A stretch of 64,000 nucleotides of DNA from Chlamydomonas reinhardtii (taxonomy: Eukaryota; Chlorophyta; Chlorophyceae; Chlamydomonadales; Chlamydomonadaceae): the NCBI RefSeq assembly GCF_000002595.2, contig NC_057004.1:3823933-3887932 (forward strand), read 5' to 3'. Made by a program: the position numbers and the translations under genes. The notes under the pieces are model-generated. The model searched no databases. It had not been told where the DNA came from and worked only from the letters and a program-made list of their open reading frames with translations. Within the stretch, counting starts at the first letter, position 1; every line of letters starts with the position of its first letter. Below are positions 1-11,239 of this stretch, piece after piece.

Positions 1-1045
1 GTTGTGCGGCCATGGCTGTAGCTCCATCCGGTGCTGTTGCCAGACCACACCAGCCCCGTCCAGAACGGACTCGTGTCCAGCTGCGCCGACCCGGCTGCAG
101 GGTGCGTGCTCGGCTGCAAGTACAGCTGCAGCAGCGCCTGCACCACCGCCAGCTCTTGGGCGCTGTTCACGGACAGCAACTGGCCTCCGCCGCCGGCGCT
201 CTGGCAAGTGGCAGCTGCCAGGCTGTAGCTGGCGGGCTGCAGGTACACGCTGTACTGCTTGCTGCGGTATGCCTGCACGGCCGCCGGTCGCACGCGCGGG
301 TGCACAAGGCCACCGGCCGCCGCGGGAAACGCGCGCTCGGACGCGAGCACCAGGCATGACAAAGCTAATGGGCCTGAGCCCTGGCTTGATCCTGGGCCGG
401 TCAGCACTGCCGCCGAGCCCCAGCCCTGGAGCACACAGGCCGGGGACGGGTCTGTATCGTTGAGCCAGAGAAGCGAAAACAGCTGGCAGCCCGTCGTAGC
501 CGTACAGTCCAGGGAGCAGGCCCGGACCGCCGTGTAGTTGGCACTGCTATTGCCGGCGTTCGGCAAAGGCACGACGCCTAGGACATCGGGGGCGCTGCCG
601 GACCAAGACGCCGCCGGCACACACAAGTGCCATGCACCGGCGGCATGCACGTACTGGTCTGCCGATGCCGGCTGGCTGCTGGAAGCTGGTGTGGGCCCAG
701 CCATCAGGCGCGGCCCCTGCAAGCACGTCTGAGTGGCCAGCCAGGACGGCCCGGTCGTGCGTGCCGCCAGACCTCCAGTGGTGCTGCCGGTGCTATTGCT
801 ACTACTGCTGCCACTGCCACTGGTTCCCAGCACACACGTGCTGTTGTGCGCCATCCACGTGTAGCCAACGCAGCTGGCGCCCGCGTCGCACAGCGCCTCG
901 CAAGCGTATGCGGTGGCGACGGATGTGTTGCGGGCGCCCGCCGCAAACACGGCGCTGTACTGCTGCGCGCACACGTAGACGGGCGGGCTGCGGGGCAGCT
1001 GCCGCTCCAGGTTGAGGCACGTCTCCAGTACCCCGAGCTGCGCGT
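1..1045. repeat. Near-identical segment of the receptor paralogues, copy 1
   Basis: This segment matches 12660-13695 almost base for base, with a few substitutions and small codon-sized indels. It covers the apple-like plus CTLD5 exon of the left receptor gene. The match stops sharply at the exon's splice acceptor near 1045. Confidence 0.9.
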
Positions 1046-4000
1046 AGCAGTCCAAGGTAGCATCGAGCGAGATCATGCAAGTTACTGTATAAGATTGAGC
1101 GAATTTAGCCCTGGCGCGGGACAGACGGCAGCATCCTCGGCTTCCAATGCCAGTCCCCTCCTCAACCTACCAGATCGTAGCGCGTCATGCCGCCCGTGTC
1201 CGGATACTCTGCGTTGTCGCCCATGGAGAACGGAATGAAGCCGTTCTTCGCGTAGCACACGCCTGTCTCAGGATCGTCCGCAGTGGTGATGAAGTAGTTG
1301 CAATCGGCGCGTTCCACACATATCTGCGAGATAGCAACCATGTTCAGAGTGTCAGAGCAAGCACGAGGTGGGAACGTACATGCCCCAACAGCCGGCAGCA
1401 AAACGTGGCGGCACCACCCGTCGGGTGGGCTTACCTCCCCGCACACGTTGTCCTTGTATGTGTTAGCTGCAAAGGAGTCCTTTCCACGGCCATCCATGCT
1501 AGGGACGCACAGATGTACGGCATCATCTGTAATGGATTGAAAGAGATGACACAGCACAGCGCTCAAGTACACCAGGACTCGTTGCATGGCCTGGCTTGGC
1601 CAACCACAATTGTCTGCACGGTCAAACCTCTGGCCCCGTTCACTGGACACTGGACACAGGAACTGGCGGCACCCAGCAGCATACCTTTGCCGAAGCGCAC
1701 GCGCCGGCTGCGCTCCCCGCGTGCGGGCGAGACCAGGGGCTCAACCAGCCGCAGCGTATTCAGACAGCTGCGAACATGACCCGCATCGGAAACGCTAGGG
1801 CGAGCGTTGGTCCCCGCAACGGCAGGCCAGACCTTGCTGTCATAGAAGGGCCGGAATCGTAAGCTGCAGCTGGGCGGCAACGAGTAGACCACGTACAGCG
1901 AGCAGTCGTCGTCCGCGTCACAGGTGTCCCGGCAAGCCTGCTCGTCCGAGCCGTTGAGCCGCCGGAGCTCCCAGCCGGCCGCATCCACGTACTCGGTACA
2001 CACGTACGCGGGCGGTGTCGCCAGCCGAGGCAGCACCAGGCAGCCCTCCACGCCGACTGAGCCGCTGTCACTGGTGTTGCTGCCAGCGGCGGCGTCAGGC
2101 AGCTCCAGCCAGGACCGTGACCCAAGCCAGTCGTAGCTGGTGTCCACCACGATGCCCGTGCGCGTGCCGCACAGCAGTGAACCGTTACTGCCTGCTGCGG
2201 GCCACACTGCAAAGCCCTGGCACGTCGCGTTGGCGTTGCACGACACCGCACAGGCCGCCAGGTCGCTCACGGGCAGGCTGTCCTGGGGGCTGTACGCGAC
2301 CACAGGCGCAGCACGAACGCGGCGACCCAGCGCGCCGCTGCACACGTGCGTGGCTGAACCAGCTGCTGCATAGCTGACGCTGGGGAGCTGTCTGGGTGTA
2401 GCGCCCGCAACTAGGCGAGTGGCCTTGACGCACGTGGTCCGGGCCCACTGGGCATCGTACACAGGCAGGCTGGTCAGGCTGGCGACGCCAGGAGCACCCA
2501 GCAGCACACAGGCGCCCGCTCGCGTGTCATACGTGTAGATGTCGCAGGCTGCCAGAGAGGAGCACAGCGCCTCGCAGCGGGACAGCTGGGAGGGGCTGAT
2601 GTGCAGCTGCCCCACGACTGAGGCGTTCAGGGCCGCCAGCAACTGCTCCGTGAGGCAGACGTAGGGCGCGGCCGGTGCAGCTGTTGCGGTTGCGGCAGTG
2701 GCAGCTGTGAGCGCAAACACGGCTGCATAGCCCGCCGCTGCACAGCCCGGCTGCTGGCCGCCGCTGCTGTTGCTGCTGGTGTCCCCGCTGCTGCAGGCCT
2801 GTCGGCACATCGTATCGTCGCTGACGTTGACGAACGGCAGACCCGGAGCAGCGGCGCCGCCCCAGCAAGCGCTGCCACCCACGATGCTGTAGAGCGCCAG
2901 GCCGCTCTGCTGCGCCAGGCTGTAGCACTGAGCCAGACTGGACACGTTCTGCGACAGCAGGACCGGCAGCGGCGTGGGCGCCAGTGCCAGCGACCCAGCC
3001 GTCGCCGCCGCGCGCTGCTGCCCGTCCACCAGCGTGTAGCAGCCCTGATAGCGAGCCGCCCCTGACGGGATCGAGTCTGCTGACGCCGCCGGTGCTGTAG
3101 CTGCAGGCTGGGCGATGGTGATGGACGGTAGCGGCGGCGGAGTGCTCATGCCGCCACGCTCGCACACGAACGCGGCGAACTGCTTGCAAGCTGACATAGC
3201 CAGCGTCGCAGTGCTGCTGCTGTTGCTGCTGGCACCGGGCCGCACCATACCGCAGCGGCTGCCAGGGCTCAGGCTAGACGCTGCGCCACTGACCAGGCCC
3301 GCCAGGCCGCCGTCGCCTGCGGTGCTGCGGCTGTCGAGCCACATCAAGTCAGAGCCCGAGCTGCAGCTTCTGCCCTGGAGGATGGAAGGCTGAAAGCTTG
3401 CCAACCTACGTAGGGCACGCTCGCCGAAACCGTCCATGAAGCTGACATCACCGCGGTATCCCGCTGGGCAGTACAGCCCCACCCAGCAGCCGTCCGGCAC
3501 GTCGTGGCTCTCAAAGCCACCGCTGGCTGCCCGCGGCAGGGCTTGCAGTGCCGCGCTGCACAGCTGCGCCACCGCCCCCAGCTGCTGCGGCGAGGACACG
3601 CCGGCGAGGTGGCCGCCGCGCGCCTGGCACACCTGCTCCGCCGCATGGTACGGCAGCGCGTAGGGTGTGCGGAGCACCTCGTACGTCGTGCCGTCGTCAG
3701 CCTGCGGTACAGCAGGGAGCCGTTGCAATCAAGACGACGTCTACGAAGCCAACCGACAACTCATTGAGCTCGAGCCAGCGGTGCACGAACCTGTTGCTCA
3801 GCCAGCGTGTCCACAACGTCAATTTCGCAGAGGAAGGGCCGGCTTATCTGAGACCGGCGCCGGGCAAATGTCGGATTGCCTGCGCGCGGGATGTAAGGAT
3901 GTGAGTATGGGTTCGCCTGATTATGTGCGAAGCTGACAGCACTTACCAACTGGACTCGTGAATACCGCCGCGCTGGGCAGGCCCTTGACTGGAAACCTGA

Positions 4001-7000
4001 CGGGCTGTCCGATCGGAAAGGTCTCGTACCACATCGGGAAGTCAAACGGCGCGCTGGCGTTCCCCACCCACGTAAAATCCGTGTAAGACACGCTGGCGTC
4101 TGTAGGCCGGGTTGGGCCACAAGGTGTGAGCGTTTTCAGTGCTTGTGAGTGCAGCGCCAAGAGGGCTCATCGATTGAACCACCCTGTGAGCAGGAAAGCC
4201 AATTTGTGCAGACCCAGTGACTTGCCTGTCTTGTTGGTGGTGGCTCCAACCCAAAACTCGAAGTAGTCCGGCATGGTGTCCACGTATGCCATCTCATGGC
4301 GAAACCTGTTTGCAGCGGACGTGGGCGGAGTCATAGTCAAGTTACCGTACCAGCTCGGGGCGTGGAAGCGTGCGGAACTGGGGACACGTAGATGTACGCA
4401 TGCGGAGATACATGGCTTCTTTTATGGCACCCAATCCATTACGGCATCACCTGTACACTAACGACTTGAGCACTTCCAGGTCTCGGCCCACTGACGGCGA
4501 CGCCAAGTTGCCGCCGCGCGCTTGACACGCCTCCTGGGCGTCCGGGAAGGTACGCGGTGTTCCCAAGTGGAGCTCAAACAGCCGGGGCTGCTCGTGTGGG
4601 GCCCGGCCGCTGACCACTGACGCCGCAGGTTGCAGGACTGTGGACGAGATAAGCACACATACCGGTAAAGCATACTGATCAACAGCTGCGGTATACCGTA
4701 CACTAGTTGTCCATGGGCACTATCTCCAAGTCAGGAAACCGGCATCAGCTGTGTACTTGTAAGACGTTGTAAGCTCACATGGTTTGGCCGGCGCCACGCA
4801 GGTGAAGTTCCTTCGCATCGTAGCACACTCTGCATGGCAGCGAAGAGCACGTGAGAAAACGCCACTGTGTAGCTCGCGCAGAGGCTGTGGTAGCGGTACT
4901 ATTGCTCTGTTCTCACCTGTCCACGGTATCACCTCCCACAGCGCCGGTCCCGAGCCGCCGCCGCGCACCAGCACCAGGCAGCCAGCTGCTGTGGTGTTGG
5001 CGGCCGTTGAGTTCCAGGCCCCCTGGTAGTCGAGCGTGCTGCCGTCCAACCAGGTCAGGCCGCCACCACTGCTACTGGAGCCGCTGCCAGCCGCTGTCGT
5101 GTTGGTGGTTGCACCCAGGTAGCTAAGCACGGGGCTGGTGTCGCGGGTGCGCCACAGTTCGACAAACGTCTGTGGGCCCGGAGGGGAGTAGCGCACATCA
5201 AATACAGTCTGTCAGGATAAACTACATGTGAGCCGACATTGAGCGTTTGCGTTGAAGTGGCAACATGAACTGCCAAAATCCATGCAGAATCATGTTGCGA
5301 AAACTAGCTGTGACTCCCAGAGGGTGAAGTTCTATGGCATGGAAGCTTTGTCATCAAGAAGGCGGCGGCATGGGGGCAAGGGCGCAAGAATGTGGCTGTG
5401 CAGCCAGGGGTATAATGCTTATGGAATACGACATCACGTGCTTGGGGAAAAATGATTTCATGTACTCACCGAAGCGATTAGAGTGTCAACAGGCGCATCG
5501 TGTATTGATGCCAGGGCTCCTCCCAGGCGTTCACAGCTGGCCTGTGCTGCTGGGAACTCGCGTGCATTCGTAACCATGAGGAAGGCGTTGCCAGCATGCA
5601 GCCGCACACGTGCGGGCATGTCGGGCATGTCTTGCCAGGCTGGGAGCACGGCTGCGTGGGTTCGAAAGAGACAGTACAGAAGGAGGTGGTCAGCGCGGTC
5701 TCTTTCAATGAATGCCATCCAGTTGCATGTGCGAGCTCTACGGTAGCACAACAAGCGCCTGAGACCTGCTCACCAGAGGGCAAGCGCTGCGGATACGGTG
5801 GTCCGGCAGTCCCGTTGTCTTGAATCCAGTGGCAAACTGCCCAGCGCTGGGCGGAGCAGGACACTGCGAAAAGCACGGACACCAGTGTCAAGCAAGTAAT
5901 CGATTGGGGCGGGACAGGCAAGGCCAAGCACCGGTGCCCACCTGGGTACAGCGGCCGCTCCTCGGTGTAGGACCCAGTTGCAGCTAAGCAGTAGGGGGGA
6001 TTGGGCTTGCCGCTGTGGTAATCCAGCACCTGCAAGGCGGAGCGTAAAGGAGCATTACGTCCTGGCACTCCAAACCGTAAGCTGGAGCGCAACCCTTACA
6101 GCACTCCGCAAGTCGCAAGCACGCCGCCCAAACCCAATTACACAACATCCTGTGAAACCTACAGAAGCATCAATAGGAGAGCCGTCTCCGTACGTGGCGT
6201 TGGCGTAGTCCTGCTGGTCTGTGTTCACGCTGCAACGCACATGGAGCAAACATAGCATAGGCCATTTAAGTGCACAAGAAGCACCCTTTGGGCTACGGCC
6301 CCGGCAGCTATGGTCCGGCATGCAGGGTATTGACCCGAGTGGCTCAAGCAGCGTAAAGCCCACGGACATTCTCGCACAAGCGGTACGCTCAAGATTGCTA
6401 TAGTACAAGAGAGGATAACGCTTGAACGGAGCAGCAACGCCGATACTCACCCATCCAGCCAGTGGTCGCTCTTCATCAGCGACGTGATCTCGAACAAGCC
6501 CTCCATGTTCCGCGGCCCGGTGGGGCGGTGCAGGACCGCACCGCGCTGTGCGCAGAACCCTGCTGCCTCCTGGCCGCCAAATTGGTCGCTGAACATGATC
6601 GCAAGCGAGCTGTCGACCTGGAACCGAATTCCGTAGTCGCCTGCGAGGCACAGCATACGAGGAACAGGTAGATAGGGTGCGGGCGCATGACAGAGTGCAT
6701 GCGTCGCAATGCCAGCTGCTACCTAGTGTAACAGCCCATCCCCAAGCAAGGCCAGCTGTGCCTCACCGCTGAAAGAGCTAACTCAACAACGGCGCCCCTG
6801 GCACCCACGATGTCAGGACTATTGTGCATGCTGCACTGCTCTTGCATTCCTGGCGCCAACCCACCTGGCGCGTACGCGCTGCACAGCGGAAAGCCCGCCA
6901 AGTCGCAACTGACCACTCGAAGCGCCGCGGTGCCATTGATCACCGCGATCGCCAGACAACCACCCGGCTGCTCCACCGTCAGAGGCACGTCTGACTCATC

Positions 7001-8334
7001 CAAAACAAACGAGCTCCCATCCTGCCACTTGATGCGGTCCCATGGCTGGATCGCTTGCTGCTGGTGCCTGCCGCTGAGCCAGAAGTAGTGCGGCCCGGGC
7101 ACCGGGTCCCGGCTGCGGTTGGAAATCAGGCGCGAGGTCCGCTCCGCGGCGCCAAATAGCGTGCGTGCGCTCAGCGTCGTGTGCAGCGCGGCCGCCTGCA
7201 CAGCGGGGTTGCCCAGCTGCGCGCATGCGGCCGCGCTGGTGTTCCAGGGTCCGGACGGCCCCGTGAGCCCCATAAAGTGCAACGAAACGCGGTACGGCCC
7301 AGTGAGCAGGTCCTGGTCAACTGCAGAGCGGGGAGGCAACAGTGAGGAAATACGGTAGTGCATGCGTCGGCAATGCGTCGGCAAGGTGCGCACCAACCCA
7401 AACCATCCTACTCAGTGCCTGACCCTGCCCGGCAGTGCCTGATCATCATCCAGCAGCCAAGATCGGTTCATGCAGCCGCACCTGCCCGATCGGCTTGCAT
7501 GAAGTACAAAGAAGCCGCATGCCGCTGCACGCAGCCGCTGCCCAGGCCCGCCTCCACGCACGTTGCCGTCTTCAGGGTGCACAGCTCCCTTGAGCAAAGG
7601 AAGCTGACGCTGCGGCAGCCTGGCGTGCTGAGGCAGAGCTGCTTGCAGGCGCCCCACGGCACGCGCCGGTAATACGGCACGTCCAGGTCGAAGTCATGCG
7701 ACACTTCCAACCCAGTCAGGTCATCCGAAAATCCTCCTGCGAGACGGTTAAGCCGTGTGCGGTTGATGGGACTGACGACTGCCGGACATGCGACGGTTGG
7801 GCCGCTCACCAGGCCAAGGCTCAGCCAGGCAGAACTAACAGGGCGCGCCCAATGGCCATCAGCAGGCCCTCAACTGCAAGGCCCATTTGCGCTTGCACGC
7901 TTGACACCCAGAAGTCTGAGTCATGCCCCACACACCTGACTCGACCACTGCGGCCCGGACGTAAAGCCCCTCACAGGGGCCGGGCGCCAAGCCTGACGAC
8001 GGCAAGCCCGCAACGTTTCCAATGCTAGATAGTACGAGCTGCCCCGATGTGGTGAAGCCCGTGCAGTCCGTCCTCAGGTTGCAGCTCCGAGCAAGCGCTG
8101 GGAGGCGATTGGTCCCGGGCACCTGCTCCGTCGTTGCTTCCGTTGGAAAGCCCTTTCCTTGCGCAAGCATATACCCTGGTACCAATTCTGGACATGCCGG
8201 CGCACCTGCAACAAGGAGAACCCGCCTTGATGTTTTGGGTGTGAGGGCAGACAGAAAGACTCACATTCCGGTTTACCTGCTGATTGCAGCACGTAGCAGA
8301 GGGCAACAAATGCCAGCCCAGCTGCATAATTCAT
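1..8334 (-). CDS. Multi-C-type-lectin receptor, upstream-lying tandem copy (3' part outside window)
   Basis: Secreted N-terminal part of a modular surface receptor, paralogous along its visible length to the gene at 9672-21392. I start it at ATG 8334 because the residues that follow (MNYAAGLAFVALCYVLQSAG) form a signal peptide; an in-frame ATG at 8399 only adds a polar extension. Exon 1 is 8277-8334, exon 2 7936-8205, exon 3 7482-7736. C-type-lectin-like (CTLD) exons follow near 7320-6868, 6640-6455, 6230-6165, 6030-5940, 5750-5460, 5190-4920, 4630-4450 and 4260-3790. One long exon, about 3700-1683, carries a CTLD, a WSC-like module ([10 protein letters not shown] start, ending SACWGG) and Cys-rich PAN/apple-like modules. 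Shorter apple-like exons lie near 1530-1435 and 1320-1170, then another CTLD-containing exon from about 1045 to the edge. Membrane span and kinase are not in view. Ligand unknown; carbohydrate binding is inferred from the family only. Confidence 0.8.
1870..3705. repeat. Near-identical CTLD-WSC-PAN exon block, copy 1
   Basis: This block matches 14748-16580 at near identity over about 1.8 kb, within the long CTLD/WSC/PAN exon. It ends abruptly: the coding sequence just downstream (about 1860-1690) is only roughly half identical in amino acids to its counterpart at about 14600-14430. Confidence 0.88.
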
Positions 8335-9671
8335 GCGGCTGCGTCGGACGGTTCGCGTGTGGGGCTGCTGCATGCCCCCGCTCTGAGGTGCTAGCATGTT
8401 GAATTGAAAAGTCGATACATTGATAGCTATATGTATGTTATGTGGTTGCGTGTGAAGGCGCTTTGTATCATAGTTAATATGCCTTTTGGGGCGTGTTGGG
8501 GCGTCATACATGCGAGCATGATTATAATTGAAGCATCAAGTGGCTTTCATGTGGCACAGCAGAGGTTTGGCGCCTGGCGAATCGTCGGAACGCGCCGACC
8601 GGTTAAGAGCGCGATTTGGCGCGAGCACGAGTAGGAGGTCCAAAACGGCAAAGGGCGCGCGCCCTTAGCCGCAGAATGGTGATGTAATCACGTCCCTGTA
8701 CATTTATTAATAGCATTCAACCCGGCATCAAGCGCGTGCGTCCCCGCGAACTCGCTGGCAGAACCCCCCCGCACATCCAACCACCACTAACCAGGCACCG
8801 GCCGGCCTCAACCTGCGCGCCAGCGCCGCTTCTTGAGCGACGCCGCGCTGTCCTCCTCCACGCGGCCTTGCTCGCTCCTCCGCTACGCACATGCACGCAG
8901 CAACTGATGGGCCCAGGCCCTGCGCCGCCGCCGGGCCCTGCGCCGCTGCCGTTGCTGCTGCTGCTGGTGGGGCCAGGCATGGGCCAGGACCTCCACCACC
9001 ACCGCCGTCGCCGCCACACACGGGCACACCCTGTCTTGTGCTCTAGTTGCTCTTGGCATCAAAGCCAGGAGGGTCGAAACCAGCCACACTTGAAGCAAAC
9101 GAACCGACTGACCAGATGCGCATTGGAGCCTGGGTGGCAACCCGCTATGGACATCATTCTAATAAGCCACAGACACCTTCAGCACAAGTGTACGAACGTG
9201 AGCGCGTGCCCGACAGTATACTTCGACACCCTGCATTATACCCACTACTACAAATCCCCTATGCCTCGCTTGTTGATGTAATGCTGGCCTGCGACGTATT
9301 TGCAGCACCTGATACGGCGCCTCGTGCTTCCCATCCTTCATACGGTATGTTAACTCCTTGACAAACCCACGCATAGCCAATAATCCATGGACAGGGCGGG
9401 CATACACATTGAATCGTACTGCCAAGTGACACTTCCGGCAGCAGTACACAAAAAACCCCGCCCACTGCTTCTGATGGCCTCAATTCGTAACCAAAATACT
9501 CATTTCCGTGCGCCATCATTTATTAGTCATGAATGCAGTACGCCTGAAGTGTTTCCCACCCCACCCGCTGCGAAGAGAACCAAGTCGCCCCGAATAGCCT
9601 AATATGTGATGAAATGTGTGCCGAAAGGTGGTGGCAGTGATGACCTGCAGATCACTTGCAAAACTGCTAGT
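8335..9671. other. Spacer between the two receptor kinase genes
   Basis: No convincing gene. It should hold the 3' UTR of the 9672-21392 gene and the promoter and 5' UTR of the 1-8334 gene. Part of it (about 8720-9030) is very GC-rich with Pro/Gly-rich but frame-inconsistent reading. I found no clear polyadenylation signal for the minus-strand gene here. Confidence 0.5.
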
Positions 9672-11239
9672 TCATTGTGTAACCGCGGAGGCAGTTGGCG
9701 CAGACTGGCCTGCCTCCGCACTGGTTGGGAGTGCATTACGCAGGTCACTGTTGCAGAGACTGCCTGTAGCACTCCCAGCTGCCGCCCGTGTTACGTCCCG
9801 CAGAATTATCCCTAGCTGCTTCAGCACGTCCCCAGCCCCCGGGCGCGCCGCCGGCTCCTGCGCCCACATGCGTTTGATAAGCGAGGCCAGGCGCGGCGGG
9901 CAGCGGGCGGGGTCCTCTGGGAGCGGCGGCCGCTCGCCCTGGACCGACACCTTGAACATGATGGCCGCGTAGTGGTATCCAGTCCAGGGCTGCAGCTGGC
10001 CAGCCAGCAGGGACCAGATGATCATGGCGAGGGAGTATATGTCTGCGGGCGTCAAGAGCAACAGGCCGACGGTTCATACAGCCCTAGATCAGGATACACA
10101 GGCGAGCAGGGCGCGCACACTGGCCACTACTGTAATTGTGCACTTGCAAAGTAGCTCACCTGCTTTCTCGGATATGCCCACGATGGTGCTACTGAAAGTC
10201 TCGGGCGGCATGTAGGGGATCTGAGATTAACGGCAGCCCGACACGCCAAGCATGTTTCAGTGCTTGCAGATTGCAACGTTCGTTGCAGGGTGACGGAGCT
10301 AGCCCACAGCCTGCGCATGGTGTCCAGACTACGGAACTATCCAATGTCAAGCCATGTACGAGCATTCATTCCCAAGGAATGATCACGACGCCACACACGC
10401 ACCCACCGTGCCCGCTGCGAAGTTCTTTGTGGACACCAGGTAGGACTGCATCTTGAACCTGAAGGTCATGGTGTGGGCAAGTACCCGCCAGTTTAGGCAT
10501 GTGCACACAGACACCAGCAGGCAAGGAGTCAAGAGCGGCCCCACAACATGCGCACTCACGCACCGCGCCAGCCCAAAGTCGCTGATCGTGGCCCGGCCGG
10601 CCGCGTCAAGCAGCACATTGTCGGGCTTAAGGTCGCGATGCACGATGGTGGGGTGCAGCTGGAAGAGTCCGCTGGCCACGTCCATGGCAATGCGCAGCAC
10701 CGTCTCGAGCGGGATGGGCACACCGGCGGCGGACGTGATGAGCTGGGACAGATTCTGGCTCATCAGCTCCTGTGACACGAGGTGCACATGCGTTAAGGAT
10801 CAAACTCCAAACAAATAAACGGTGCAGGCGGTTGACTGTGCACGCAGTCCTGGTCCCTCGGCCGCTCACCTCGACAATAAAGACATCTGCATTGGTGATG
10901 CATCCGCCATAGCACGTGACAATGTTGGGGTGCCGGAGTTTCGCCAGGATGCGCGCCTCATGCAGCAGTGACTTGAGCGACTGCGCCTCAAAAGCTCCCT
11001 GGCCAGCGCGCAGCACGGTCTTGACTGCCACCGGCATACCCCTGCGCGACAGACACAGAATGGCAGCGATGTTGCAAGATGCTGGGACCGGAAGAGTCAC
11101 CATGATGGCTGTGCCGCAAGTGCCGCTCCACTTACTTGTACACGCCCTTGTACACCACGCCAAAGGTGCCCTTGCCCAGCTCCGCTTTCGGGTCCCACGC
11201 GACGTCGGTCTTGGGGTTTATACACCACGTGACATCGTC
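9672..11239 (-). other. Kinase-domain exons of the lectin receptor kinase
   Basis: Exons 11136-11239, 10870-11041, 10564-10769, 10407-10458, 10160-10220 and 9672-10042 join in phase. They give a glycine loop ([12 protein letters not shown]), the beta-3 lysine (VAVKT), an alpha-C glutamate (LLHEARIL), the catalytic loop [14 protein letters not shown], an APE-like YMPPE, the helix F region ([13 protein letters not shown]) and a final [10 protein letters not shown]. All catalytic residues are present, so an active Ser/Thr kinase is expected. The [10 protein letters not shown] type of ending and the overall pattern resemble TKL-group kinases. The tail after the kinase is about 40 residues and the stop is at 9672-9674. 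Confidence 0.88.

Noticed and set aside
2-1238. Plus-strand open frames over the left receptor gene
   Set aside because: Antisense shadows of the lectin/PAN exon; the minus-strand frame matches its paralogue domain by domain.
8717-9140. Pro/Gly/Arg-rich open frames on both strands
   Set aside because: Frame-inconsistent GC-rich low-complexity sequence between two genes; no splice or family support.
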